A stretch of DNA of 11,922 nt from Rhodobacterales bacterium UBA5972. GTDB lineage: Bacteria > Pseudomonadota > Alphaproteobacteria > Rhodobacterales > Rhodobacteraceae. This document shows positions 5,213 to 11,922 of the stretch, piece after piece. The notes beneath the pieces were generated by a model. That model saw nothing but the letters and a program-made list of their open reading frames with translations. It ran no database searches and had not been told where the DNA came from. Where the stretch lies: the NCBI GenBank assembly GCA_002430125.1, contig DJBQ01000072.1, forward strand, positions 3,811 through 15,732, written 5' to 3'. How positions within the stretch are numbered: the first letter of the stretch is position 1; each line of letters begins with the position of its first letter. The translations under genes and the position numbers were made by a program.

Positions 5213-6092
5213 TGATGATTTTGAAAATTGGGATGAAATCCGTACCGCTTATCAGGTGGCGCGGCTGGGAACGTTAAGTGCGGCGGCGGCGCAACTGGGT
5301 GTGCATCATGCCACAGTGATCCGGCACATTGACGCGCTGGAGGCACGGCTGGGGTGCAAGTTGTTCCAGCGGCATGCACGTGGGTATACCCCGACCGAGG
5401 CGGGGCAGGACCTGTTGAAAGTGGGCGCGGCAACCGAGGATCAGTTTGCGCAGCTTTCCGGGCGATTGCGCGGTAAAGGCGCCGAAGTCAGCGGCGAATT
5501 GATTGTCACGATGTTAAGCGGGCTTTCTCCTTGGCTGACGCCGGTCTTAGGGGTGTTTCAAGCCCAGCATCCAGATTTACGGTTGACGGTCATGTTGGAT
5601 GAGCGGCTGTTGCGTTTGGAATATGGCGAGGCGCATCTTGCCATCCGTGCCGGGCCAAAACCAACCGAGCCTGACAACATAGTGCGGCTTTTGGGCACGT
5701 TCCCAGTTTCGCTGTTTGCGCATCGCGACTATGTCGCGCGCTACGGGACGTTAAAAAGCCTTGAGGGTTTGGCAGCTCATCGGTTTGTAAGTGGATTGAA
5801 GACTGCCCAGCGGTCGCCACTTGATCGGTGGTTGGGGCAAAATGTACCGGAAGATTCGATAGCATTTAGGGCGTCCGAACCGCGTAGCCAGTCAGATGCT
5901 GTGATAGCAGGGGTTGGAATTGGTTTTTTGATGTCGCACATCGCGGCAGTGCATCCAGATCTTGTGATGATGACCGATCCCTTGCCGGAATGGCAAACCC
6001 CGATCTGGCTGGTGACGCATATGGCCATTCACCGCACCGCAAAGATGCAGGCGATCAGCGGGTTTCTGTCGGACAATGCCAGCGTTAATTGA
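5199..6092 (+). CDS. LysR-type transcriptional regulator
   Basis: DNA-binding regulator of 297 residues. The winged helix-turn-helix spans about residues 11-70 (EIRTAYQVARLGTLSAAAAQ, then HHATVIRHIDALEARLG and the wing CKLFQRHARGYTPTEAG). A substrate-binding-like effector domain (about 95-290) follows, including a late GVGIGFL segment common in the family. The inducer is unknown. The start at 5199 is chosen because the helix-turn-helix begins soon after it; in-frame TTG at 5163 would add 12 residues unlike the family. It is divergent from the DoxX-like gene, the classical arrangement of a LysR-type regulator and its target. The stop TGA (6090-6092) directly touches the convergent desaturase stop, leaving no room for a terminator between them. 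Confidence 0.95.
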   Translation: MNAQNDDFENWDEIRTAYQVARLGTLSAAAAQLGVHHATVIRHIDALEARLGCKLFQRHARGYTPTEAGQDLLKVGAATEDQFAQLSGRLRGKGAEVSGELIVTMLSGLSPWLTPVLGVFQAQHPDLRLTVMLDERLLRLEYGEAHLAIRAGPKPTEPDNIVRLLGTFPVSLFAHRDYVARYGTLKSLEGLAAHRFVSGLKTAQRSPLDRWLGQNVPEDSIAFRASEPRSQSDAVIAGVGIGFLMSHIAAVHPDLVMMTDPLPEWQTPIWLVTHMAIHRTAKMQAISGFLSDNASVN

Positions 6093-7136
6093 TCAACCGC
6101 GGCCGTAAAGCGCCCTAACCTGACGCCAGGACAACAGCTTGTGGCCGTTCTCGTCCCACAGGTGCAATTTCAGGCAGGACAGGCTTTGGCGGAAGGTCAT
6201 CCGGTTGGGACTGGCCAATCCCGGATGGTCACGCAAAACCTCGGTCAGGCGGTAAAACGGAATGCGGCTGCCCAGATGGTGCACATGGTGGATGCCGATA
6301 TTGGCGGTCAGCCAGCGCAGGACCACGGGCAGATCGTAATGCGAACTGCCATGAAGGGCGGCGTCCTGCAATTCCCAGTCATCCTCGGAATCCCAAATTG
6401 TATCTTCGAACTGATGCTGAACATAAAACAACCAGATCCCCGTTGAGGCCGCAAACAGGGTCGTCGGGATAAAAATCAGGAACAGCGCGCTGAGGCCGCC
6501 GAAATAAATCACCAAAGCCACAATCACCGCAATCGCGATATTGGTGCCCATGGCGCTGGTCCAATAGGGCCAGCCGGATTTCATAAAACCAAATGGCAGG
6601 CGGTTTTGCAGATAGAACATGTAAATCGGGCCGATGCCGAACATCACAACCGGGTTGCGGTAAAGCCGATAGATGAATTTGCGCCAGCTGGACAAAGCCA
6701 GATATTCCTTGACCGTCAGCGTGGTGATATCGCCCATGCCGCGTTTATCAAGATTGCCGGACGAGGCGTGATGCACCGAATGCGCCCGCCGCCAGACATC
6801 ATAAGGCGTCAGCGTCAGAACCCCAAGCGCGCGACCTGTCCAGTCGCTGAGGGTGCGGTTGTTGAAAAACGCACCATGGCCGCAATCGTGCTGGATCGCA
6901 AAAAGCCTGAGCAGGAAAGCGCCGTTCATCAATGCCAGCGTCAAAGCCAGAATGTAACTGACAGACAAGGCCCACCACGCAACCCCCCAGAGCAAGATGA
7001 ACGGCCCAAGTGTGACGCCAAGTTCAAACAGGCTGCGTGTTGCATTGGGAGAGCGATAGCTGGCCAGAATTCTGCTCCAGTCGCGCGAGGTTTTGTCTGC
7101 CATCATCAAGGGTGGCGCAATATTTTGGGGTGTCAT
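6093..7136 (-). CDS. Membrane fatty acid desaturase
   Basis: Integral membrane di-iron enzyme of 347 residues, predicted to introduce double bonds into acyl chains of membrane lipids. The three His boxes are present: HDCGH (83-87), HSVHH (119-123) and HHVHH (283-287). Two hydrophobic stretches lie before the first box (about 42-80) and more between the second and third (about 165-240), as in acyl-lipid desaturases. The overall form resembles the delta-12/omega-6-like bacterial group, but regioselectivity cannot be read from sequence. The start at 7136 has only a weak AGG upstream; internal Met11/Met12 are alternatives without a better site. It is convergent with the LysR-type gene with no bases between stops, and divergent from preT. 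Cold or membrane-fluidity control is plausible for the family, but no site is visible. Confidence 0.93.
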   Translation of the reverse strand: MTPQNIAPPLMMADKTSRDWSRILASYRSPNATRSLFELGVTLGPFILLWGVAWWALSVSYILALTLALMNGAFLLRLFAIQHDCGHGAFFNNRTLSDWTGRALGVLTLTPYDVWRRAHSVHHASSGNLDKRGMGDITTLTVKEYLALSSWRKFIYRLYRNPVVMFGIGPIYMFYLQNRLPFGFMKSGWPYWTSAMGTNIAIAVIVALVIYFGGLSALFLIFIPTTLFAASTGIWLFYVQHQFEDTIWDSEDDWELQDAALHGSSHYDLPVVLRWLTANIGIHHVHHLGSRIPFYRLTEVLRDHPGLASPNRMTFRQSLSCLKLHLWDENGHKLLSWRQVRALYGRG

Positions 7137-7290
7137 ATGGCCTGTTGCTCGCTTTTCTTTTCGACCTTAGCGGATAAACGACATGCCGCATAGTGCAAGA
7201 ACAAATACAATTGCGTGACAGGAATCCGCCCATCGAAAGGGTCAACCGTTTATAATGCGCGTAAAATGCAACCTGTGGCTGCAAAATCTC

Positions 7291-7319
7291 AAAAATTTAC
7301 CAGTTGATAAAAAATTTAC
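7291..7319. repeat. Direct repeats in the desaturase-preT divergent region
   Basis: AAAAATTTAC occurs at 7291-7300 and 7310-7319, a 19-bp period, and CTGTGGC flanks the pair on both sides (7273-7279 and 7321-7327). The block ends about 30 bp before the preT start. It could hold operator or promoter sites. A perfect TATAAT also occurs at 7251-7256, but no matching -35 stands at a proper distance. The 222-bp gap (7137-7358) contains no gene that I can support. Confidence 0.4.
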
Positions 7320-7358
7320 ACTGTGGCATCTTTTCCGAAAAACAACGGGGATATTGCG

Positions 7359-8681
7359 ATGCCTTCTGACCCATTCACACCGGGAATCGCCGCAGGGCGT
7401 TTACCTGCCGCCGAAATTGCCGCGAACTTTTCCGACCTGCACGCGCCTTTGGATGATCATGCGGCACTGGTTGCCGCCGACCGGTGTTACTTTTGTTATG
7501 ATGCGCCTTGTATGACGGCCTGCCCGACCTCGATCGACATACCGTTGTTCATTCGCCAGATCGCCACCGGCACCCCCGAAGCGGCGGCGCGCACGATTTT
7601 AAGCCAGAATATTCTGGGCGGTATGTGTGCGCGGGTTTGCCCGACAGAAACCCTGTGCGAAGAAGTGTGCGTGCGCGAAGTGGCCGAAGGTAAGCCGGTG
7701 CTGATTGGTCAATTGCAGCGGTATGCGACGGATCGATTGATGAAGCAGCGCAAGCATCCGTTTAGCCGCGCAAGCAATTCGGGCAAGCGCGTGGCAGTTG
7801 TGGGCGCTGGGCCTGCTGGTTTGGCGGCGGCGCATCGGCTGGCGATGAAGGGGCATTCGGTTACGCTATTTGACGCGCGCAGCAAAGGCGGCGGGCTGAA
7901 TGAATTTGGCATAGCGGCCTATAAAACGCCGGGTGGATTCGCGCAGGCCGAGCTTGACTGGCTGCTGGGAATTGGCGGCATTGCAGTGGACTACGGCAAG
8001 CGGCTTGGCGGGGATATGACGCTGGCTGGCTTGCAAGACGCGTTTGACGCGGTGTTTCTTGGTATCGGGCTTGGCGGGGTGAACGCGCTGGCGATGGATG
8101 GCGGGAATCGCGACGGTGTGGTTGATGCGGTGGATTGGATCGGTGCGATGCGCCAGTCGGCAGACAAGCTGGATATACCTGTGGGGCGCAATGTGGTGGT
8201 GATCGGCGGCGGTATGACAGCGGTTGATGCGGCGGTGCAAAGCAAGTTGCTGGGGGCGGAAACAGTGACCATGGCCTATCGCCGCGATAAGGCAGCAATG
8301 GCGGCGTCAGGCTTTGAACAGGACTTGGCCGCCAGCAAAGGTGTGCGCATTCTTTACAATATGGCACCGAAGGCCTTGACCGCTGATGGGATTGTTTTGG
8401 TGCGAACCGAAACCCGTGGCGGCAAGTTGGTTGAAACCGGCGAGACGATGACGCTATCCGCCGATCAGGTGCTGCGGGCAATTGGCCAAACGCTTGCGGG
8501 CGCGCCGGATGTGCTGGCGCTTGCGGGCGGCAAGATCAAGGTGGATGCGGTTGGTCGCAGTTCGGTTGCGGGTGTCTGGGCCGGGGGCGATTGCGCCAGT
8601 GGCGGCGAGGATCTGACGGTAACTGCAGTGGCCGAAGGGCGTGATGCAGCGGAAGATATTCATGCGCATCTGATGCAATAG
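7359..8681 (+). CDS. preT: Dihydropyrimidine dehydrogenase (NAD(P)H-dependent), PreT subunit
   Basis: Electron-input subunit of bacterial dihydropyrimidine dehydrogenase. It passes electrons from NAD(P)H via FAD and Fe-S clusters to PreA for reduction of uracil and thymine to their 5,6-dihydro forms. The 440-residue product has an N-terminal Fe-S domain with C43-x2-C46-x4-C51-x3-C55 and C90-x3-C94-x5-C100-x3-C104. It then has an FAD-binding VVGAGPAGLAAAH (147-159), a second dinucleotide site VIGGGMTAVDAA (281-292) and a C-terminal GVWAGGDCASGGEDLTVTA FAD motif. The layout matches glutamate synthase small-subunit-like oxidoreductases. The start at 7359 follows GGGGA at eight bases; a GTG at 7323 is the less likely alternative. 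It is followed 95 bp later by preA on the same strand, which decides this assignment over other glutamate synthase-like proteins. Confidence 0.95.
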   Translation: MPSDPFTPGIAAGRLPAAEIAANFSDLHAPLDDHAALVAADRCYFCYDAPCMTACPTSIDIPLFIRQIATGTPEAAARTILSQNILGGMCARVCPTETLCEEVCVREVAEGKPVLIGQLQRYATDRLMKQRKHPFSRASNSGKRVAVVGAGPAGLAAAHRLAMKGHSVTLFDARSKGGGLNEFGIAAYKTPGGFAQAELDWLLGIGGIAVDYGKRLGGDMTLAGLQDAFDAVFLGIGLGGVNALAMDGGNRDGVVDAVDWIGAMRQSADKLDIPVGRNVVVIGGGMTAVDAAVQSKLLGAETVTMAYRRDKAAMAASGFEQDLAASKGVRILYNMAPKALTADGIVLVRTETRGGKLVETGETMTLSADQVLRAIGQTLAGAPDVLALAGGKIKVDAVGRSSVAGVWAGGDCASGGEDLTVTAVAEGRDAAEDIHAHLMQ

Positions 8682-8691
8682 GCGCAACGCA

Positions 8692-8752
8692 ATCCCGGAC
8701 TTGATCCGGGATCGCCTGAGGAAACCGAGAGGCCCCGGTTCAAGCCCGGGGC
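8692..8752. repeat. Paired extragenic palindromes (REP/BIME-like) between preT and preA
   Basis: There are two 21-nt hairpins. The first is ATCCCGGA/TCCGGGAT around a 5-nt CTTGA loop (8692-8712). The second is GCCCCGG/CCGGGGC around a 7-nt loop (8732-8752). Read on the opposite strand, the second has a GCTTGAA loop, so the two are inverted copies of one palindrome type, 19 bp apart. This type of palindrome recurs in many alphaproteobacterial genomes (family knowledge, not checked here). The location inside an operon suggests mRNA processing or stabilisation that sets the preT:preA ratio, which is inference. Confidence 0.75.
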
Positions 8753-8776
8753 GACGGCTGGAAAAGGACATCTGTT

Positions 8777-10084
8777 ATGGCAGACCTAAGAAGCGAATTT
8801 GTCGGCATCAAATCCCCCAACCCGTTTTGGCTGGCCAGTGCGCCGCCGACGGATAAGGAATACAATGTCCGTCGGGCATTCGAGGCCGGTTGGGGCGGCG
8901 TCGTGTGGAAAACGCTGGGCGAAGACGGCCCGCCGATCGTCAATGTCAACGGGCCGCGATACGGCGCAATCTGGGGGGCGGACCGGCGGTTGCTGGGGCT
9001 CAATAACATCGAGTTGATCACCGACCGGCCTTTGGAAATCAACCTTCAGGAAATCAAATCGGTCAAACGCGATTACCCGGACCGCGCGCTGGTCGTCAGC
9101 CTGATGGTGCCTTGCGAGGAGGAACCCTGGCGCAAGATTTTGGCACTGGTCGAAGACACCGGGGCTGATGGCGTGGAACTGAATTTTGGCTGTCCGCACG
9201 GGATGGCGGAACGCGGCATGGGATCGGCCGTCGGGCAGGTGCCGGAATATATCGAAATGGTCACCCGCTGGTGCAAGCAACACAGCCGCATGCCGGTGAT
9301 CGTGAAACTGACGCCGAACATCACCGATATCCGGATGCCAGCCGAGGCAGCCATGCGCGGTGGCGCAGATGCGGTCAGTCTGATCAATACGATCAATTCC
9401 ATCACCTCGGTCAATCTGGATGTGTTCGCGCCGGAACCGATGCTGGATGGTGTCGGAGCGCATGGCGGTTATTGCGGCCCTGCGGTGAAACCGATTGCCC
9501 TTAACATGGTGGCCCAGATCAAGCGCAACCGCGCCACCGCAGACTTGCCGGTGTCGGGTATCGGTGGCATCACCACATGGCGCGATGCGGCGGAATTTCT
9601 GGCGTTGGGTGCTGGCAATGTGCAGGTTTGTACTGCCGCGATGACCTATGGGTTCAAGGTGGTGCAGGAAATGATCTCGGGGCTGGGGCAGTGGATGGAC
9701 GAAAAAGACCATCCCTCGGTCGCCTCGGTGGTTGGGCGTGCGGTGCCGAATTGCCGTGATTGGCAGGAGCTGAACCTGAATTACGTGACCAAGGCCAAGA
9801 TTGATCAGGATCTGTGCATCAAATGCGGGCGCTGTTATGCGGCCTGTGAAGACACCTCGCATCAGGCAATTTTCGATACAATTGACGGGGCGCGCGGGTT
9901 CAAGGTGAACGATGCGGAATGTGTGGCGTGCAACCTGTGCGTCAATGTCTGCCCGGTTGAAAACTGCATCACGATGGAGGAATTGCCGCTGGGCGCGGTA
10001 GACCCCAGGACGGGTAAAACGGTGGAGCCTTATGCCAATTGGCAGACCCATCCGAACAATCCAAGTGCCAAGGCGGCCGAGTAA
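8777..10084 (+). CDS. preA: Dihydropyrimidine dehydrogenase (NAD(P)H-dependent), PreA subunit
   Basis: Catalytic subunit, which reduces uracil and thymine at an FMN site in the cytoplasm as the first step of reductive pyrimidine catabolism. The 435-residue product has a dihydroorotate dehydrogenase-like barrel (about 5-330) with ELNFGCPHGMAERGMG (134-149). Cys139 lies in the position of the catalytic loop Cys of eukaryotic dihydropyrimidine dehydrogenase, and His141 matches the nearby active-site His. KLTPNITDI (177-185), SLINTINSI (201-209) and the phosphate-binding GIGGITTWRDA (261-271) follow. The C-terminus holds two 4Fe-4S motifs, C347-x2-C350-x2-C353-x3-C357 and C382-x2-C385-x2-C388-x3-C392. 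The start at 8777 has AAGGA eight bases upstream. It is co-directional with preT. Hydantoinase and ureidopropionase genes that often accompany it are not in view; an IS66 element begins 192 bp downstream. Confidence 0.97.
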   Translation: MADLRSEFVGIKSPNPFWLASAPPTDKEYNVRRAFEAGWGGVVWKTLGEDGPPIVNVNGPRYGAIWGADRRLLGLNNIELITDRPLEINLQEIKSVKRDYPDRALVVSLMVPCEEEPWRKILALVEDTGADGVELNFGCPHGMAERGMGSAVGQVPEYIEMVTRWCKQHSRMPVIVKLTPNITDIRMPAEAAMRGGADAVSLINTINSITSVNLDVFAPEPMLDGVGAHGGYCGPAVKPIALNMVAQIKRNRATADLPVSGIGGITTWRDAAEFLALGAGNVQVCTAAMTYGFKVVQEMISGLGQWMDEKDHPSVASVVGRAVPNCRDWQELNLNYVTKAKIDQDLCIKCGRCYAACEDTSHQAIFDTIDGARGFKVNDAECVACNLCVNVCPVENCITMEELPLGAVDPRTGKTVEPYANWQTHPNNPSAKAAE

Positions 10085-10276
10085 GGATTGGTTGGGTGTG
10101 GCCGGTGAAAACAGCCGGTTCCTGCCGAGATCTTTTGGCTTTTGCCGCCGTTGATGGGCACGGCCGTTTCCTCGGTCCTGAGGGTTTTATCGCGTGACAG
10201 ATGAATGATGAGTTCGCTGTGATACTTGCGGTGCGCCAAAACAACCAGCTTAACTGCGTTGATCCGGCAATTGGGG
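10085..10276. other. Gap between preA and IS66 element, no supported gene
   Basis: This stretch of 192 bp has no convincing gene. A short hairpin CCTC/GAGG (10170-10173 with 10180-10183) followed by GTTTTA resembles a weak terminator for the preA transcript, about 85 bp after its stop. A plus-strand reading from ATG 10201 runs into the IS66 end and resembles nothing I know, and a minus-strand open frame also crosses it without a family match. It may hold the 5' or 3' scrap of a gene cut by the insertion. Confidence 0.4.
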
Positions 10277-10300
10277 GTAAGCATCCGGTGAGGGCCGCCT
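10277..10300 (+). repeat. IS66 left terminal inverted repeat
   Basis: The sequence beginning GTAAGCATCCGGTGAGGGCC has the GTAA start and GC-rich body usual for IS66-family ends. It lies 60 bp before tnpA. The boundary is recognised from family knowledge, and the inner limit is approximate because the right end is not visible for comparison. Confidence 0.75.
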
Positions 10301-10336
10301 TTTCGGTTGATTTGGAATTTCGTACCAGTTGTTCGT

Positions 10337-10726
10337 ATGAGCAACAGCAAATTCAAACCCCGCATAGAAGTTGTGTCCGGCGCCAAAACCGGGCGTCGGC
10401 ATTGGTCTGATTATGAGAAACTGAAGATCGTTCAGGAAAGCCTCCAGGACGGCGTGGTGCAGGCCCAGCTGGCGAGGCGGCATGGGGTTTCTCCGTCACA
10501 GCTTTATGATTGGCGGTATCGCTACAAGGCTGGGTTGCTTGTTGGTGCGACTGAATTTTCTCAGGTTGTCGTGGTGGCCGATGATGCGGAGGATACTGCG
10601 GATCAGTCCTCACCGGCGGTACCCTCGCCGGATCTGGTGGTTGAGGTAGGCCAACGCTATCGCCTCACGATCCCAGCTGGGTTCGACATGGACGCTGCGG
10701 TGCATCTTCTGCGGGGGCTCGCATGA
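10337..10726 (+). CDS. tnpA: IS66 accessory protein TnpA (transposase Orf1)
   Basis: DNA-binding accessory protein of IS66 transposition, 129 residues. A helix-turn-helix of transposase type lies at about 24-62 (SDYEKLKIVQESLQ, then QLARRHGVSPSQLYDWRYRYK). The tail VVEVGQRYRLTIPAGFDMDAAVHLLRGLA matches the C-terminus usual for IS66 Orf1. The start ATG at 10337 (MSNSKFKPRIEVVSG) is preferred to TTG at 10307, which lies closer to the IS end and adds a segment unlike the family; no strong ribosome site is visible. The stop overlaps the tnpB start. Confidence 0.93.
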   Translation: MSNSKFKPRIEVVSGAKTGRRHWSDYEKLKIVQESLQDGVVQAQLARRHGVSPSQLYDWRYRYKAGLLVGATEFSQVVVVADDAEDTADQSSPAVPSPDLVVEVGQRYRLTIPAGFDMDAAVHLLRGLA

Positions 10727-11073
10727 TTGCGTTTCCGGCGGGTGTGAAGGTCTGGATCGCAGGCGGGGTCACGGACATGCGGCGCGGCATGAACACATTG
10801 GCACTACAGGTCCAGCAAGGTCTGGGACGTGATCCGCATGCCGGGGAGATCTTCTGCTTTCGAGGGCGTCGCGGTGATTTGGTCAAGATTTTATGGCACG
10901 ATGGTGTGGGCACGTCGCTGTATCTTAAGCGGCTTGAGGCGGGCACATTCATCTGGCCATCAAGTGGATCAGGCGAGGCTGTAGCGATTTCAGCGGCGCA
11001 ATTGGGCTACCTTCTGGAGGGCATAGACTGGCGCAATCCACGCTGGACACAACGGCCTGCGAAGGCAGGTTAA
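10723..11073 (+). CDS. tnpB: IS66 accessory protein TnpB (Orf2)
   Basis: The second IS66 accessory protein, 116 residues, needed for transposition in studied members though its biochemistry is unclear. The hallmark regions are present: VKVWIAGGVTDMRRGMNTLA, GEIFCFRGRRGDLVKILWHDG and YLKRLEAGTFIWP. Its ATG shares ATGA (10723-10726) with the tnpA stop, so it is translationally coupled. The length agrees with the family (about 115). It ends 58 bp before tnpC; that gap has a T-rich stretch at 11080-11098. This protein is unrelated to the TnpB nucleases of IS200/IS605. Confidence 0.96.
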   Translation: MIAFPAGVKVWIAGGVTDMRRGMNTLALQVQQGLGRDPHAGEIFCFRGRRGDLVKILWHDGVGTSLYLKRLEAGTFIWPSSGSGEAVAISAAQLGYLLEGIDWRNPRWTQRPAKAG

Positions 11074-11131
11074 TCTGTGTTTTTTTGTTGTTTTCATTGA
11101 TCTTTTCGGCCCAATATAGTAGACGTGAGCC

Positions 11132-11922
11132 ATGTCAGAGACTGGTGAAATCGCAAAACTACGTACTGCCCTTGCTGCTGAGACAACGCGCGCTGATACG
11201 CAATCTGCCCGCGCTGAAGCCGCCAACAGCGAGCTTTTGCAAATCCGCGCGACGGTGAGTTGCTCGGAGGCGTTGATCAAGGAACTCAAGCTTGAGATCG
11301 CCAAGCTGCGGCGCGACAAATACGGCGTATCCTCTGAACGCAGTGCGCGGTTGCTTGATCAGCTTGAATTGCAGCTTGAGGAACTGGAGGCCGCCGCGAC
11401 AGAAGATGTGCTGGCGGCTGAGCAGGCCGCGCCCGATGCTGACAGCACAGTGCGCAGTTTCACCCGCCGCAAGCCGACCCGCAAACCCTTCCCCGACCAT
11501 CTGCCGCGCGAACGGGTTGTGGTCGAGGCCCCGAGCCAATGCAATTGCTGCGGGTCAGATCGCATCGTGAAGATGGGCGAAGATATCACCGAAACGCTGG
11601 AAGTCGTGCCGCGCCAGTGGAAGGTGATCCAGACAGTCCGGGAAAAGTTCACCTGCCGGTCATGCGAAAAGATCAGCCAACCGCCAGCACCTTTCCATGC
11701 CATTCCACGCGGTTGGGCAGGCCCCAGCCTGATCGCCATGATCGTGTTTGAAAAGTTCGGCCAGCACCAGCCGCTGAACCGCCAGGCAGAGCGCTTTACC
11801 CGTGAAGGCGTCGAGATCAGCCTGTCCACATTGGCCGATCTGATCGGCCATGCCACTGTTGCCCTGGCCCCCATCCACGCGCTGATCGAAAACCATGTTC
11901 TGTCTGCACATCGGCTGCACGG
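11132..11922 (+). CDS. tnpC: IS66 transposase TnpC, N-terminal half (runs off window)
   Basis: DDE transposase of the IS66 element; 263 codons plus two bases are visible and no stop or frameshift is seen. Residues about 1-100 form a long heptad-like coiled coil (LRTALAAETTRADTQ, IKELKLEIAKLRRDKYGVSSER). A basic linker follows (SFTRRKPTRKPFPDHLPRE). Next is a zinc-binding region with C137-x-C139-C140 and C175-x2-C178, then ETLEVVPRQWKVIQTVREKF and FHAIPRGWAGPSLIAMIVFEKFGQHQPLNRQAERF, typical of the start of the IS66 catalytic domain. The DDE residues lie mainly beyond the edge. The start at 11132 (MSETGEIAKLRTAL) has only a weak GTGAG upstream, so low expression or coupling with tnpB is likely. 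Confidence 0.95.
   Translation, partial: MSETGEIAKLRTALAAETTRADTQSARAEAANSELLQIRATVSCSEALIKELKLEIAKLRRDKYGVSSERSARLLDQLELQLEELEAAATEDVLAAEQAAPDADSTVRSFTRRKPTRKPFPDHLPRERVVVEAPSQCNCCGSDRIVKMGEDITETLEVVPRQWKVIQTVREKFTCRSCEKISQPPAPFHAIPRGWAGPSLIAMIVFEKFGQHQPLNRQAERFTREGVEISLSTLADLIGHATVALAPIHALIENHVLSAHRLH

Larger units (their letters stand above)
10277..11922 (+). mobile_element. IS66-family insertion sequence, left part (right end outside window)
   Basis: The element starts at GTAAGC and carries the standard IS66 gene order tnpA-tnpB-tnpC on the plus strand, with an ATGA overlap between the first two. The left end, three genes and frames are intact as far as seen, so the copy may be active. 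IS66 elements make 8-bp target duplications, and the eight bases before the end are AATTGGGG (10269-10276). The remaining half or so of tnpC and the right inverted repeat should follow beyond 11922. Full members are about 2.5 kb. Confidence 0.93.

Noticed and set aside
6606..7193. Plus-strand open frame opposite the desaturase start
   Set aside because: It is antisense to a gene with three intact His boxes; no domain is visible.
7323..7358. GTG start for PreT adding 12 residues
   Set aside because: The ATG at 7359 has a GGGGA ribosome site at good distance, and the extra residues lie in the repeat-bearing upstream region.
8786..10051. Long open frame (421 codons) antisense to preA
   Set aside because: The composition is skewed to His, Arg, Gln and Asp, and it mirrors the codon bias of preA, whose protein motifs are unmistakable.
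10723..11073. TnpB nuclease of the IS200/IS605 (OMEGA) type
   Set aside because: The name is shared, but the 116-residue protein has the IS66 Orf2 signature and no RuvC domain.

Overview
The window looks like a chromosomal stretch of an alphaproteobacterium, most likely Rhodobacterales (Roseobacter group). This rests on the ffh – acetyltransferase – chorismate mutase – rpsP gene order, the fused-looking Ala/Glu-rich tail of ribosomal protein S16, the small alphaproteobacterial chorismate mutase, the high-GC codon use, and a 'CCCGG-CTTGA-CCGGG' type extragenic palindrome. The species cannot be fixed from the sequence alone.

Layout. (1) 1-3712, all minus strand: a housekeeping block read as ffh (SRP GTPase) -> two tandem GNAT acetyltransferases with an ATGA overlap -> AroQ-class chorismate mutase -> rpsP, which runs off the left edge. 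A probable promoter and a ~145-nt hairpin-rich leader precede ffh. (2) 3713-4477, plus strand: a stand-alone DUF1697 gene closed by a strong hairpin that lies between convergent genes. (3) 4496-6092: a CDGSH iron-sulfur protein and a DoxX-like membrane protein (minus strand) divergent from a LysR-type regulator (plus strand). A perfect inverted repeat with 10-bp arms overlaps the regulator's start codon. (4) 6093-7136, minus: a membrane fatty acid desaturase whose stop codon directly abuts the LysR stop. (5) 7359-10084, plus: preT and preA, the two subunits of NAD(P)H-dependent dihydropyrimidine dehydrogenase (first step of reductive uracil/thymine catabolism), separated by a pair of oppositely oriented palindromes. 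(6) 10277-end: the left part of an IS66-family insertion sequence (left end, tnpA, tnpB, most of the N-terminal half of tnpC), inserted 192 bp downstream of preA.

Functional reading. The left block couples protein targeting and translation genes with one aromatic amino acid enzyme, a typical alphaproteobacterial arrangement. The middle block looks like a small LysR-controlled redox/membrane unit. The right block is pyrimidine catabolism, and the IS66 copy may separate it from the hydantoinase/ureidopropionase genes that often follow it. I see no complete novel system. The points most worth a second look are the structured ffh leader, the inverted repeat at the LysR start codon, and the 11-bp tandem repeats in front of the chorismate mutase gene.
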